The notes under the pieces are model-generated. The model saw nothing but the letters and a program-made list of their open reading frames with translations. It was not told the DNA's origin and made no database searches. The position numbers and the translations under genes were made by a program. Positions 33,705-45,438 of a stretch of DNA of 64,000 nucleotides are shown here, piece by piece. Source of the DNA: Bufo bufo (taxonomy: Eukaryota; Chordata; Amphibia; Anura; Bufonidae). The stretch spans positions 163,748,666 through 163,812,665 of the forward strand of contig NC_053390.1 of assembly GCF_905171765.1 (NCBI RefSeq), given 5' to 3'. Numbering within the stretch: position 1 is the stretch's first letter; every line of letters starts with the position of its first letter.

Positions 33705-36700
33705 CTCCTGCTAACACGTTCCGTATCAGGTGGTGGTGCAGTTAGCTGTGGCGTGTTGACAAAACTTTTCCACATCTCTGCCATGCTAACCCTGCCCTCA
33801 GAGGAGCTGGCCGTGACACAGCTGCGTTGGCGACCTCTTGCTCCTCCTCTGCCTTCGCCTTGGGCTTCCACTTGTTCCCCTGTGACATTTGGGAATGCTC
33901 TCAGTAGCGCGTCTACCAATGTGCGCTTGTACTCGCGCATCTTCCGCATCTCGCGCATCTTCCTATCACGCTCCAGTGTAGGAAGTAAGGTGGGCACATT
34001 GTATCGGGGATCCAGCAGGGTGGCAACCCAGTAGTCTGCACACGTTAAAATGTGGGCAACTCTGCTGTCGTTGCGCAGGCACTGCAGCATGTAGTCGCTC
34101 ATGTGTGCCAGGCTGCCCAGAGGTAAGGACAAGCTGTCCTCTGTGGGAGGCGTATCGTCCTGCGTTTCCCCCCAGCCACGCACCAGTGATGGGCCCGAGC
34201 TGCGTTGGGTGCCACCCCGCTGTGAACATGCTTCATCCTCATCCTCCTCCACCTCCTCCTCATCCTCGTCCTACTCGTCCTCCAGTAGTGGGCCCTGTCT
34301 GGCCACATTTGTACCTGGCCTCTGCTGTTGCAAAAAACCTCCCTCTGAGTCACTTCGAAGAGACTGGCCTGAAAGTGCTAAAAATGACCCCTCTTCCTCC
34401 TCCTCCTCCTCCTGGGCCACCTCCTCTTCCATCATCGCCCTAAGTGTTTTCTCAAGGAGACATAGAAGTGGTATTGTAACGCTGATAACGGCGTCATCGC
34501 CACTGGCCATGTTGGTGGAGTACTCGAAACAGCGCAACAGGGCACACAGGTCTCGCATGGAGGCCCAGTCATTGGTGGTGAAGTGGTGCTGTTCCGCAGT
34601 GTGACTGACCCGTGCGTGCTGCAGCTGAAACTCCACTATGGCCTGCTGCTGCTCGCACAGTCTGTCCAGCATGTGCAAGGTGGAGTTCCACCTGGTGGGC
34701 ACGTCGCATATGAGGCTGTGAGCGGGAAGGCCGAAGTTACGCTGTAGCGCAGACAGGCGAGCAGCGACAGGATGTGAACGCCAGAAGCGCGCACAGACGG
34801 CCCGCACTTTATGCAGCAGCTCTGACATGTCGGGGTAGTTGTGAATGAACTTCTGCACCACCAAATTCAGCACATGCGCCAGGCAAGGGATGTGCGTCAA
34901 ACCGGCTAGTCCCAGAGCTGCAACGAGATTTCTCCCATTATCGCACACCACCAGGCCGGGCTTGAGGCTCACCGGCAGCAACCACTCGTCGGTCTGTTGT
35001 TCTATACCCCACCACAACTCCTGTGCGGTGTGGGGCCTGTCCCCCAAACATATGAGTTTCAGAATGGCCTGCTGACGTTTACCCCGGGCTGTGCTGAAGT
35101 TGGTGGTGAAGGTGTGTGGCTGACTGGATGAGCAGGTGGAAGAAGAGGAGGAGGAAGCCGAGTAGGAGGAGGAGGCAACAGGAGGCAAAGAATGTTGCCC
35201 TGCGATCCTTGGCGGCGGAAGGACGTGCGCCAAACAGCTCTTCGCCTGGGGCCCATTTACCCAGTGTGCAGTTAAGGAGATATAGCGTCCCTGGCCGTGC
35301 TTACTGGTCCACGTATCTGTGGTTAGGTGGACCATGCCACAGATGGCGTTGCGCAGTGCACACTTGATTTTATCGGATACTTGGTTGTGCAGGGAAGGCA
35401 CGGCTCTCTTGGAGAAGTAGTGGCGGCTGGGAACAACATACTGTGGGACAGCAAGCGACATGAGCTGTTTGAAGCTGTCTGTGTCCACCAGCCTGAATGA
35501 CAGCATTTCATAGGCCAGTAGTTTAGAAATGCTGGCATTCAGGGCCAGGGATCGAGGGTGGCTAGGTGGGAATTTACGCTTTCTCTCAAATCTTTGTGAG
35601 ATGGAGAGCTGAACGCTGCTGTGTGACATGGTTGTGATGCTTGGTGACGGAGGTGGTGGTGGTGTTGGTGGTGTTGGTGGTACATCCTCTGTTTGCTGGG
35701 CGGCAGGTGCCAACGTTCCTCCAGAGGTGGAGGAAGAGGCCGAGGCGGCAGCAGCAGAAGAGGTAGCAGGGGGAGCCTGAGTGAGTTCCTTGTTTTTAAG
35801 GTGTTTACTCCACTGCAGTTCATGCTTTGCATGCAGGTGCCTGGTCATGCAGGTTGTGCTAAGGTTCAGAACGTTAATGCCTTGCTTCAGGCTCTGATGG
35901 CACAGCGTGCCAACCACTCGGGTCTTGTCGTCAGCACATTGTTTGAAGAAGTGCCATGCCAGGGAACTCCTTGAAGCTGCCTTTGGGGTGCTCGGTCCCA
36001 GATGGCGGCGGTCAGTAGCAGGCGGAGTCTCTTGGCGGCGGGTGTTCTGCTTTTGCCCACTGCTCCCTCTTTTGCTACGCTGTTGGCTCGGTCTCACCAC
36101 TGCCTCTTCCAGCGAACTGTGAAAGTCAGTGGCACGACCTTCATTCCATGTGGGGTCTAGGACCTCATCGTCCTCTGCATCGTCTTCATCCCTGACCTCC
36201 TGTTCAGTCTGCACACTGCAGAAAGACGCAGCAGTTGGCACCTGTCTTTCAGAGACGTGCTGAGGTGGTATTCCCATGTCCTCATCATCAGGAAACATAA
36301 GTGGTTGTGCGTCAGTGCATTCTATGTCTTCCACCGCTGGGGAAGGGCTAGGTGGATGCCCTTGGGAAACCCTGCCAGCAGAGTCTTCAAACAGCATAAG
36401 AGACTGCTGCATAACTTGAGGCTCAGACAGTTTCCCTGATATGCATGGGGGTGATGTGACAGACTGATGGGCTTGGTTTTCAGGCGCCATCTGTGCGCTT
36501 TCTGCAGAAGACTGGGTGGGAGATAATGTGAACGTGCTGGATCCACTGTCGGCCACCCAATTGACTAATGCCTGTACCTGCTCAGGCCTTACCATCCTTA
36601 GAACGGCATTGGGCCCCACAAAATATCGCTGTAAATTCTGCTGGCTACTGGGACCTGAGGTAGTTGGTTCACTAGGACGTGTGGCTGTGGCAGAACGGCC

Positions 36701-36784
36701 ACGTCCTCTCCCAGCACCAGAGGGTCCACTAACACCACCACGATCATGTCCACGTCCGCGTCCCTTACTAGATGTTTTCCTCAT
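33705..36784 (-). pseudogene. hAT transposase, N-terminal and catalytic region
   Basis: Minus strand from ATG at 36784. The low-complexity N-terminus is followed by a BED-type zinc finger (residues ~273-325: FFKQCADDKT, C..C, TRHLHAKH). The first catalytic Asp lies in TTDTWTSKHG (~490), the second in VVCDNGRN (~615), then CLAHVLNL and the RW motif in VPTRWNST (~697). One in-frame TAG at 34271-34273 within an acidic run; the frame continues to the LTR boundary after SRRQ, and the C-terminus is at 27681-27987. Only these two lesions are seen, so the copy is well preserved. Confidence 0.88.
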
Positions 36785-36924
36785 TGTTACCGTTCACCAC
36801 AATAAGAAAAAAATGATTTGGCCCAATGTATTGAATTTTAATTCAGGCCTTTTTTTACAGGCACCTAACACTATCTGGCTATCTATTTAGGTACCGTATT
36901 ACACTAATACAGGCACAGCAGTAA

Positions 36925-37790
36925 TGACAGATTTAGCTGAATATAAATTGTAGGCCTAGTATTTATGCGCTGGGTGACAGGTATACGTTTACGGACAGAA
37001 TTAAACTTGGAAATGCACGGTAGCGTGTGTGTGAAGTAATTGAGAATGACCCTATCCGCACCTTCAATCTAATATACCCTTTTATGGATAGATTTAAAGT
37101 AGGCCTGATACAGCAGAAACCACTGATTTAGGGAATTGCTAAGTTGGGAATTGTATTCAACCCAGAACAAAAACTGTGCTTTGGCGGACACTAAATAAAT
37201 TGACCAGCCTCAGCAATAAACATAGATTTAGCTGAATATAAATTTTAGGCCTATTATTGAGGTGCTGGGTGACAGGTATACGTTTATGGACAGAATTAGA
37301 CTTGGAAATGCACGGTAGCGTGTGTGTGAAGTAATTGAGAATGACCCTATCCGCACCTTCAATCTAATATACCCTTTTATGGATAGATTTAAAGTAGGCC
37401 TGATACAGCAGAAACCACTGATTTAGGGAATTGCTAAGTTGGGAATTGTATTCAACCCAGAACAAAAACTGTGCTTTGGCGGACACTAAATAAATTGACC
37501 AGCCTCAGCAATAAACACAGATTGAGCTGAATATAAATTTTAGGCCTATTATTTAGGCGCTGGGTGACAGGTATACGTTTATGGACAGAATTATTTAAAC
37601 TTGGAAATGCACGGTAGCATGTGAAGTTATTGAGGATGACACTATCCGCACCTTCAATCTAATATACCCTTTTATGGATCAATTTAAACTTGGCCTGATA
37701 CAGCAGAAAAAAAATATTTAGGGGATTGCTAAGTTGGGAATTGTATTCAACCCAGAACAAAAACTGTGCTTCGGCAGACAGCAGACAGTA
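36925..37790. repeat. Three ~300-bp tandem repeats at the hAT 5' side
   Basis: Units near 36928, 37225 and 37522 share GCTGGGTGACAGGTATACG, CACGGTAGC and TTGTATTCAACCCAGAAC. They lie between the transposase start and the right terminus, where hAT elements often carry subterminal repeats; transposase binding is possible but inferred. Confidence 0.9.
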
Positions 37791-38472
37791 TTACAATTGG
37801 CTAGCCACAGCTGAAACACCAGATTTAGGGTACTGCTATTTTGGCCAATTGTATTTTACCCCTCAATAAAATAGCAAGCACAGCCAAGCCCCTGATGTAG
37901 GATATAGCAAAAAAATAACCACACTATTGATGGTTAAATGGACTTGGTGGCAGCTTGTGCTGGCGCACCACAAGACACAAAATGGCCGCCGATCACCCAA
38001 GAAAAAAGTGACATAAAAACTCTCTGGGCAGCCTAAAAACAGTGAGCAATTAAATAGCAGCAGTTCAATGATCCACAGCTGTAGATCGATCACTGAATTA
38101 AGTGTTTTTGCTGAGTAAATCCCTGCCTGATCTCGCCTTAACAGCAGCAGCTGCAACCTCTCCCTACACTGATCATATCAGAGTGACGTGCGGCGCTACG
38201 TGACTCCAGCTTAAATAGAGGCTGGGTCACATGCTGCACTGGCCAATCACAGCCATGCCAATAGTAGGCATGGCTGTGATGGCCTCTTGGGGCAAGTAGT
38301 ATGACGCTTGTTGATTGGCTGCTTTGCAGCCTTTCAAAAAGCGCCAAGAAAGTGCCGAACACCGAACCCGAACCCAGACTTTTACGAAAAGGTTCAGGTT
38401 CGGGTCCGTGTCATGGACACCCCAAAATTCGGTACGAACCCGAACTATACAGTTCGGGTTCGCTCATCCCTA
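37791..38472. other. hAT right subterminal region, no gene
   Basis: Non-coding, ending in the TTCGGGT-rich terminus. Contains a palindromic pair CCATGCCA / GGCATGG near 38252-38274. Confidence 0.6.
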
Positions 38473-38480
38473 ATCTGTAT

Positions 38481-39477
38481 CTCTCCTTGATAGGAGGATG
38501 AGAGCCAGTGGGTATGGTGTGTTTGATTACACTGACCTCTCCGTAGTCCGTGGGATGCTTGCTAAAGGCCTTGTGGTGCTCTTTCACCAAACTCAGGACT
38601 CCCTCTATTTGCTCCTTCGGGGTGGATTAGTTCCCCACATGAAGTTCTTCCCACCAGGTTACTGAAGAGGCACTGGCAGGGGCGCTGCTGCTCTGTGTGG
38701 TCTGGAACGTCTCCGTGGCAGGCAGACGGATCACATCCTGGAACGACACCTGGAAAAGCTGAGCAACGGGGCAGGGCTTAAAAAGGGTAACAGGGTGATC
38801 ACCAAAATTAATCAAACGGACAGGCACTTTACCTTGAGACACAGTCACCAGACTCTTGGCTGTTCGCACGAAGGGATGATTCTCAATTTGAATAGGTTCC
38901 ACTAGGGCTTGATAGTCCTGGCCCTGGATGCCTAACACAGCACAACACCACAGGATAATCTGGGAATTTGGAGGCAGAATTACCGGCCGGTTATCCCGGA
39001 TCCGGACAGTACAGATTTCTCCTTTTCCATTTGCGAACCTTTGTTAAGCACACAGCACACTGATAGTCTTTTGAATGACCCTTTTAGAAGCAGGTGAGGC
39101 TGAGGGTATAGTTTGATTCAATGCTTCAAGTACTTCGGAGTAACAATTTTTAAAGACATTAGTCCCTAGGATCACAGGGTGTCCCCCTTTATCTCCGGCT
39201 TGTACCACAATCACACCTTGCTGTGGTAAGGTGGCTTCTCCCACCTGAAAGGTAGGTTCCCAGTACCCATGAACTTTCACTGGCTTACCGTTGCTGTCAA
39301 TGATATCCAGCCAGGACTCTGGCGGCTGGGTGAGGAGACTCGAATCCCAGAATTTGTCAAAGGCGGGTCGTTGGATGGTGGTGACCTGAGACCCAGTATC
39401 CAGCAGGGCTTCAAAAGGTATCCCATTGATGCATAATTTTTGGACGAGATCCTACGTATCTGGGCATCCAACTTGGA
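38481..39477 (-). pseudogene. Gypsy protease and start of pol
   Basis: Minus strand. The retropepsin motif LLDTGSQVTT is at about 39383-39410 (DTG at 39392-39400), and VILGTNVF near 39180 is the downstream ILG segment. The reading continues through a linker toward ERYR at 38481, where the hAT broke the gene. Stops: around 39040 (after SVLCA) and 38624-38627 (after ELHVGN), plus frame changes near 39280. The protease would mature the Gag-Pol polyprotein. Confidence 0.82.
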
Positions 39478-39487
39478 TCCTTTGGAC

Positions 39488-40541
39488 CTACTGTTCTACC
39501 TTCCGAGGGGCGGTCCTCGATCTCGGGGGTGGCCCGTTTAACTGCCAACACATTGATTCAGTGTGTCCATATTTTTTGCAATAGTGGCAGACAGGCTGCT
39601 TGCGACTCTTAGACCGGTAACTCTGTCGCCCATCAAGTTCTTTGGGGTATACCTCTTTATATGCAGGCGGGAGCCTTGGAGGCAGGGGACTTTCATCTTC
39701 CAGTAACAATGGTCTCTCCTATTCCTCTATTTTCCTGCACACCTTCTCCAGGCTCTTAGTGAGATGGTTTACCTGCTCCATTAGTGCCGCCACCACATCT
39801 GTTACTGGAGCCTGCGTGGCTTAACTGACTCCAGACGGCCTCACATTGACAGTTTTTGGCTGACAGGCCTGAGGTTCGAGAGAGGCTGCTGGCCCCGTGG
39901 GCAGATTTTGGCCTAGGATACTGATGGCCAGCTCTTGAAAGTCCAAAAACGCACAATTGGGGTGTTGGGCCGACAGCATCCTCAGCTGGCCCTTTAAGTG
40001 CTCAGTATTTATACCCGCAATGAACTGCTCTCTTAGAGTCCTGTCCTGGTCCTCGGCCTCCTTGGGGTCCACCTGGACCACAGCTCTCAGGGTCTCTTAC
40101 AGGGACAGAGCAAAATCGTGGAGCGACTCCCCAGGCTGTTGCTTCCTGCTGAAAAATCGCATCTTAACTTCAGACACCGTTCTGGCATCAAACGTGGTGC
40201 CAAGGCGATCAAAGATCTGTTCCAGGCTACGCTTTTCAGAATGGGGCCATGACATGACTTCCCTGTGGGCGGCCCCTTCTAACTGAGCTAGGAGGATCTC
40301 CATTTGTTGTTCAGCAGATATAGGGTAAAGCCGGAATAAGGCCAGGATCTGGTCTCTAAAGTCCTTCAATTTATGGGCCTCCCCGGAATATCGCGGGAAC
40401 CAAGGGGGCCCCGAAATAATATGGCATGGTCAGTGGCATCAGGCTTGATGCTGCCGCAGTGGCAGGCGCCCTATTATCAGCTGCGTGCACTTCAGAAGGC
40501 ACATCGGGGGACGCCTGCCCCGCTTCTTCAGGTGCGGACAT
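39488..40541 (-). pseudogene. Gypsy Gag with CCHC zinc knuckle
   Basis: Minus strand; likely start MSAPEEAG at 40541. The capsid-like region runs from MPYYFGAPLVPAIF through FRDQILALFRLYP to FLDFQELAISIL, similar in layout to vertebrate gypsy/PNMA-type Gag. A zinc knuckle CHYCKKYGHTESMC (CX2CX4HX4C) lies at about 39548-39590. Breaks: frameshift near 40370, stop near 40096, stop near 39821 and stop near 39718. Gag would form the particle that packages element RNA. Confidence 0.82.
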
Positions 40542-41162
40542 AGCGTTGCTAAGGAGGCTATGGAGTGGGTATGGCCCTTTAAGAAACAACGGAGTAGACC
40601 GGATCTAAGGTGGACGTACTTCCCCCCTGGGTTAAGTCTCTTATCACTAGTGGGGGACCTTCCCCCGTCTCTCTGCAAGGATCGGGACCTCCCCGGTGAG
40701 GGTATATGAAGGGGCCGGTGAATACGAAAGTTTTTACTTACTCCGGCGATGTTTGGTCCAAATCTCGCGAGATGCGTGGTTACGTCGGACGGGTAGGCAC
40801 GGCCTCTTGGAGCTCCGGGATTCAAGGTAGGCGGTACCTTCTTTACAGACAGGGCGGCGTTTTTCCTTCTTGCAAGCTGGGCGGTACCTTCTCTTTGTCT
40901 TTTTCGCGCCAAACGGACACAATGAGGCGCACAAATAATCCAGTCCAACTTAGGCAGCCATCTTTGAGTGTAACGCTGTCTATTCACTGACAGCAAGCGG
41001 TGGCTTAAATAAACGGCAAACAATCCACAGCAATACAATCTTCGCACCGCAATTATTACAGTTCTTTGGCCCAGCAATTTTTCAAATAACAAGTAGGGCT
41101 TAGTCACTTTATGGGCAAATAACGGCACACAGTTTATATTCCACAATAGCGCAGGAATGATC
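40542..41162 (-). other. Gypsy 5' leader, no convincing gene
   Basis: About 620 bp between the primer-binding site and gag. A 235-residue open frame crosses it, but composition and position suggest leader sequence. Confidence 0.6.
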
Positions 41163-41184
41163 GGATCCTGTTCGTGATGCCAAA
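41163..41184 (-). promoter_or_regulatory. Candidate primer-binding site of the gypsy element
   Basis: On the minus strand TGGCATCACGAACAGGATCC follows the LTR end CA by four bases. Position and the TGG...GAACAGG pattern fit a tRNA 3'-end primer site; the tRNA is not identified. Confidence 0.6.
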
Positions 41185-41187
41185 ATA

Positions 41188-42277
41188 TGCAGTACGCAGC
41201 CCTTCAGGGTATTGCGATGTGAGGTCACGGTTAATAAGCATACAAGGGTTACTCACAGTTTGTAGGGAGACCCTGGGCAAGCGTACAGCAGTGATGAAGA
41301 GGCTGGTACAGGAGACCTCTGGGGCACTCTCTGTATATAGGGACCAGGCCTGATGGTGGGTGAGATGCCCTGGGTGTTGCGGGTGTTTAATGTGCTGGGT
41401 CCCTTTAAGGTTTGTGACGCCAGTGCCTGTAACGGTGGCACACCGATTGATAGAGGTAATAAGTGAGGAACACACTGTTATGGTGAACCAAAACTTCCTT
41501 TACTGGAAAACGGTTAACTTTATACAGTCTTTTGTAAGTTCCAGGTAATGCAGCAGTAATAAGCAGGCTTTATATATATGGCAGGCACAATGTTCTTTGC
41601 AAGATACACAGAGGGTAAAAACACTTACAGACCAGGCTGTACTCTTCCTCAGAAATCCTGTGCACTATTCCTCAGAACTCCTGGCTGTTTGTATCCCAAG
41701 GCCCGTATGCCCTAATGCTGGCTTTATCCTTGGTAGCAAACTTCCTCAGGTATATATCCTTCATTTGTGTGAATCCTTCTGCCCTTCAGCTTACTTGTCT
41801 AGCTGGAATACTGGCTCTGCTCTGCTTATGGGAACTTGGTTTCTCAGGAGGCAACTCTTCCCCTGGTGACAATCTTCTGAGCTAACTCTGGCTCAATATC
41901 CACAGGCTGGCTGATCTGCACTTGCTAGCCACCTGGATTACACCACTAGAAGCCTAGGCTGTCTAGCTGCATGTCAGGATGTGGCCCTCAGCTTCTCTCT
42001 GGCTAAGGTGCACACTCCCTTCTGTCTCTACACAGACTCCTGACTACACAGACTCCTCCCTGTCTGGGTCTAAATATATATACTAGGTGTTCCCTAGCTC
42101 CCTCTAGTGCCTAGGATGCTGAACTACACCCTAATAGGCCTGCTACACATGTCACAGGAAAATACACATAAATACATATTAAAATGCATTAAAATGTACT
42201 GTGAAATACACTGCCACTGTCCCACAGGAGGTGGAGAACAACGTGGCCCAATTGACCCTTGGGTAGTGCCCACATTT
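41188..42277 (-). repeat. Gypsy 5' LTR
   Basis: About 1.09 kb. The minus-strand 3' end is GCTGCGTACTGCA at 41188. The 5' end runs to AATGTGGGCACT near 42250-42277, where the first ~17 bases seen in the other LTR (TGTAGTGTCCCACTAGG) are replaced or lost. A TATATATATTTAG stretch near 42070 (minus) is a possible core promoter. Confidence 0.85.
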
Positions 42278-42352
42278 ACCACTTTGAAAGTGTTTTTTTA
42301 TTAGGGGTTCTAAATACTATGATGGCTTTCTGTTCAACTGGTCAGGGTCACT

Positions 42353-42515
42353 GGGGGAGATTTATTGAAATGGTGTAAAGTAGGAACTGGCTTAGTTGCC
42401 CATAACAACCAATCAGATTCCACCTTTTATTTTTCACAGCTCCTCTGGAAAATGAAAGGTGGAATCTGATTGGTTGCTATGGGCAACTAAGCCAGTTCTA
42501 CTTTACACCAGTTTG
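42353..42515. mobile_element. Foldback MITE, almost perfectly palindromic
   Basis: The left arm contains GGTGTAAAGTAGGAACTGGC and AACCAATCAGATTCCACC. The right arm repeats it inverted (GGTGGAATCTGATTGGTT ... TTCTACTTTACACC). The loop is about 30 bp. From memory, a repeat of this kind is very common in frog genomes. Confidence 0.85.
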
Positions 42516-42519
42516 ATGA

Positions 42520-43010
42520 AAGTGATGAGCGGCAGGGGCAATATTCGAATTCGCGAAATTTCACGAATATTTTGGCGAAGATTCGTCATATGTTCGCGAA
42601 TTGAGAATTTGCGATTATTTTCTTGTTTGCAAAAATTGGCAATATAATATTCGCGTAATGCGCACGCAATACAGGCGTGTGTCACTGTTGCTACATTTTT
42701 CAATCTGCTAGAAGTTTCCTGAGACTTGAGAAAATGGTTGGCATGGCAGAACATTACAATAGCTTTATATGCAGATAGAGTGTTCCAATATATTCGCGAT
42801 TGCGCAAATTGGCAATTAATGATGCGCATATTTTTGCGCAATACGTGCAACTTCACATTTTAGCAGGTCTGACTACATATTACGGATTGGTGCACTAAGT
42901 ATTGTTGTGAACTTGTGACATCACAGCACTATGTCTGTAGCATGTATGTATGGATCAGCTACACTATATCACTATCTAACCTACACTGATTATCTCCCAC
43001 TAACTATCTG

Positions 43011-43049
<39 letters not shown>

Positions 43050-43130
43050 CTAACTAACTAACTAACTAACTATCTAATGTAATGATATAGCAAAGCACAT
43101 AGCACAGCAATGACACTGCTGTCTCTCTCA
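42520..43130. mobile_element. Partial hAT-like repeat with ATTCGCGAAT-rich end
   Basis: Starts near GTGATGAGCGGCAGGGGC, similar to the GATGAGCG ends of the hAT elements here, followed by AATATTCGAATTCGCGAAAT and further TTCGCGAA motifs. No matching opposite end is seen, so it is incomplete or diverged. It includes the microsatellite at 43011-43066. Confidence 0.45.
43011..43066. repeat. TA microsatellite followed by (ACTA)n
   Basis: About 19 TA units, then AAGC and about five ACTA/TAAC units. Confidence 0.95.
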
Positions 43131-43394
43131 GAACTCCATAAAACTACATGGTGTCATAGACTCCAATTAGTAATACCTAAGTGTAATAAACTCGAAATAA
43201 ACAACCACTCGAAATTAATAATTACGTTTTATTAATGGATTATAATTGGCCACGGTGTCTAATGTTACCCAATAATCATTCAAAGTAAACCACAATATTC
43301 TACCAACAACGTTAGGTATAACCAACAATTAATAAATAACTAGTCCACTCAGAGAGTGACTATTACCCCAACCGCCAAATAGCAAGCTACCTGG
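43131..43394. other. No gene seen; AT-rich
   Basis: 264 bp, perhaps the 3' part of the Ngaro remnant that follows on the minus strand. Confidence 0.4.
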
Positions 43395-44035
43395 CTAACA
43401 TACACCGCAGCCCTTTTCTATCAAATTTTGTAATCCAACATTGAATGTTAGAATTTTAAATACTATGTTTTTTAATTCATTTATGTATAAATGTGTGCTA
43501 ATTTTGCCCACATCATTAGAACCAACATGTAAAATTAACAAATTAGGTAGAGGCCAAACTTTAGATGCTGAAAACAAACAGAATACATGTTCCTTAGATG
43601 AAGGTCAACGATACCTTTCCAAAATACAATAACATTGCTTCCTAAACCTAAATGATCTGATTTGAATTTTATTGAAGAACGTTTACTGGCCGTTCGTTTC
43701 CTATTATCCAGACAATCTTTTGTTCTGAAAGAGATCAAAACAACAATTCAGGTCTAATGTACAACCTGTATCTGCTAGAATTCCATCTACCTATCTTTTT
43801 TATGGTGTTCACTTTAAGACCTAGTGTATAAGCATGCGTTGCAGCTCCAATTCGAAACGAATGGGCAGAAATCTTTTCTTTATGTAATTCGAAATGTTTT
43901 TTACATTTAGACAGTATGAAATTGAATTGGAACTTAGTTGAAGGGGATCTATCTGCATGCATGAAAAGTGGGCCTGGTAATTTAGACCTGGTAATTAACC
44001 AATCTTTTAATGCCTGAACAGGACATATTGTAAAG
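43395..44035 (-). pseudogene. Second Ngaro remnant: tyrosine recombinase and hydrolase
   Basis: Minus strand from 44035: ICPVQALKDWL, then KFQFNFILSKC, SAHSFRIGAATHAY (H-x-x-R) and GRWNSSRYRLYIRPE with the catalytic Tyr, ending at 43735. The blocks align with the first Ngaro (ICPVEAVKRYL, HSFRIGAAT, GRWSSNRY) but differ at many positions, so it is another subfamily. Downstream, LLILHVGSNDVG near 43540 matches the GxND block of SGNH hydrolases. The same gene order as in 1-3472. Much decayed. Confidence 0.75.
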
Positions 44036-44219
44036 GAATGGGTGAGAAGAGAACCATAGGACCAGGGAGGTAGCTATAGTGGAAGCAGGGGAATCATTTA
44101 TTCAAAAATTAAATTTTTTTGGGGAGGCCCGATCCAAAGTTTGCCCTGGGAACCATAGAACTCTACTTACTCCACTGACTTCAGTGGTGGGTAGAAATCC
44201 ACCCCTTATATATGACTTG
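44036..44219. other. Unassigned, possibly Ngaro remnant
   Basis: Lies between the recombinase fragment and the solo LTR; no readable frame. Confidence 0.35.
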
Positions 44220-44796
44220 TGTGGGGATTTGCTCTGGTAGGCAGGGTAAGCGGACGCAGTACAGAGGCAAAAACAAGGTTGTAAATCAAAGTTCAGTGTT
44301 TTTTCTCACACAGAAAGAAAACAAGCCAAAAGTAAGTGTTCATTTTTTGGTGCCTGTTCACACCACACAAAGTTCACAGTGCAAAAAGACTTCACCTGGT
44401 CAGCAGATGATTTTCACCCACAGTCCGCAGCAGGCTTTAGAGGCCTGTTTCCCCAGCCTATGGCTCTCACAAATAAATGCCTCAGTGTCTCAAACCACAG
44501 ACTCCTCAGCTCCTCTGCCATGGAGGATAATCCACACCCAGCTGAGCTGCTGGCTGGGTTTTTAAACCCCAGCCCAAAACCTGGCCTGGACGTGGGGAAC
44601 AGCCACCCACCCTGCTCTTTGGCTGCTCCCAATAAGAACCGGCCCGGATCGGCTTTTCAGCCACACTAAGAATAAACAGTGTCAGCAAGCACTAGCTGCG
44701 GCTGACACATAAAATAACCAGTTCTTATCTCACCGAAGCCAGGAACCTCGGTGACACGTACCTTCCGTCAATGACGGACCCTTGCGCCTTCCTACA
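44220..44796. mobile_element. Candidate solo LTR, 577 bp
   Basis: Starts TGTGGGGATTTGC and ends GCGCCTTCCTACA (TG...CA), with 4-bp duplication CTTG at 44216-44219 and 44797-44800. AATAAA-type signals occur on the plus strand (near 44474 and 44671), suggesting plus orientation. Unrelated by eye to the other LTRs in the window. Confidence 0.65.
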
Positions 44797-44800
44797 CTTG

Positions 44801-45434
44801 ACAGATTATTACATTGTTTAGTTTCAATAACTCATTTTCCAGCTCGAATTACAATGTGTCCTCTTTTTAACAACGGTCCAGTTTTGGTTGTAGTTTCAAA
44901 GAGACATCTCCCTGTGATAGACAATCAGGTTAGTTTTAAGGATCATTGGTTTTTTTAAATATCCGTTGAGTTAGGCACCTGGAGTGGATAGTTCTCAGTA
45001 CAATACCCTCCATCTGTCACAGTACACCACAAAAAACAGTTGGTACACAGGCTTGCCAAGATAAAGCCTACATCTGCTGCCAGCATTCACCATGCAAAAG
45101 GCTGAAAACAGAGAAGAGATGCAATCTTATTCAAGGCTAAGGCTCAAAGGTTAATTGAAATACAATACAATGTACAAACCATTTTTATTTTTATCACCTC
45201 TCTCATCACCTGTTATGTACTTCGCTGTGCCGTTATTATCAATTTTTTTTAAATGTGAGACTCATTTCTGCTATCTTTGCTCTCAGGTGTTTAGAACTTA
45301 TTTATTAATCATTCTCTTCAAATGTCTGCATAGATAAATTGGAAAATCCCTTCAAGTAGAAACTTTTAGTAACTGAGAGTATATATGATCAGTTTTGTTG
45401 AATCCCTCTAATGTGATTCAAATATTGCATTTAG
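44801..45434. other. No gene seen
   Basis: 634 bp, AT-rich, no recognised element. Ends at the first TTAA of the element chain. Confidence 0.45.
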
Positions 45435-45438
45435 TTAA

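Larger units (their letters stand above)
26931..38472 (-). mobile_element. Autonomous-type hAT transposon inserted in gypsy pol
   Basis: Inverted ends TAGAGTTGAGCGAAC (left) and TAGGGATGAGCGAACCCG (right, reverse complement), each followed by many TTCGGGTTCG-type motifs. The 8-bp target duplication is GTCTGTAT (26923-26930) and ATCTGTAT (38473-38480), 7 of 8 matching; joining the flanks restores the gypsy frame ERYRP. It encodes a minus-strand hAT transposase. The net length without the nested LTR block is about 5.8 kb. The same family occurs at 47132-57389. Confidence 0.92.
18434..42277 (-). mobile_element. Ty3/gypsy LTR retrotransposon with nested insertions
   Basis: Minus-strand order: 5' LTR (42277-41188), primer-binding site, leader, gag (40541-39488), protease, RT, RNase H, integrase (to 23847), then partial 3' LTR (19076-18434). 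PR-RT-RH-IN order defines Ty3/gypsy. Two foreign blocks split it: Tc1 19204-23611 (with a CR1 inside) before the 3' LTR, and hAT 26931-38472 inside pol just before the RT. Removing both brings the pieces to about 7.9 kb, a normal size. Many stops and frameshifts make it inactive. Confidence 0.88.

Noticed and set aside
34101..35367. Serine/proline-rich plus-strand frames opposite the hAT transposase
   Set aside because: They are antisense to the transposase low-complexity regions and mirror its codon pattern.
40439..41146. 235-residue minus-strand open frame upstream of gag
   Set aside because: It lies in the gypsy leader next to the LTR, overlaps gag in another frame, and shows no recognisable domain.
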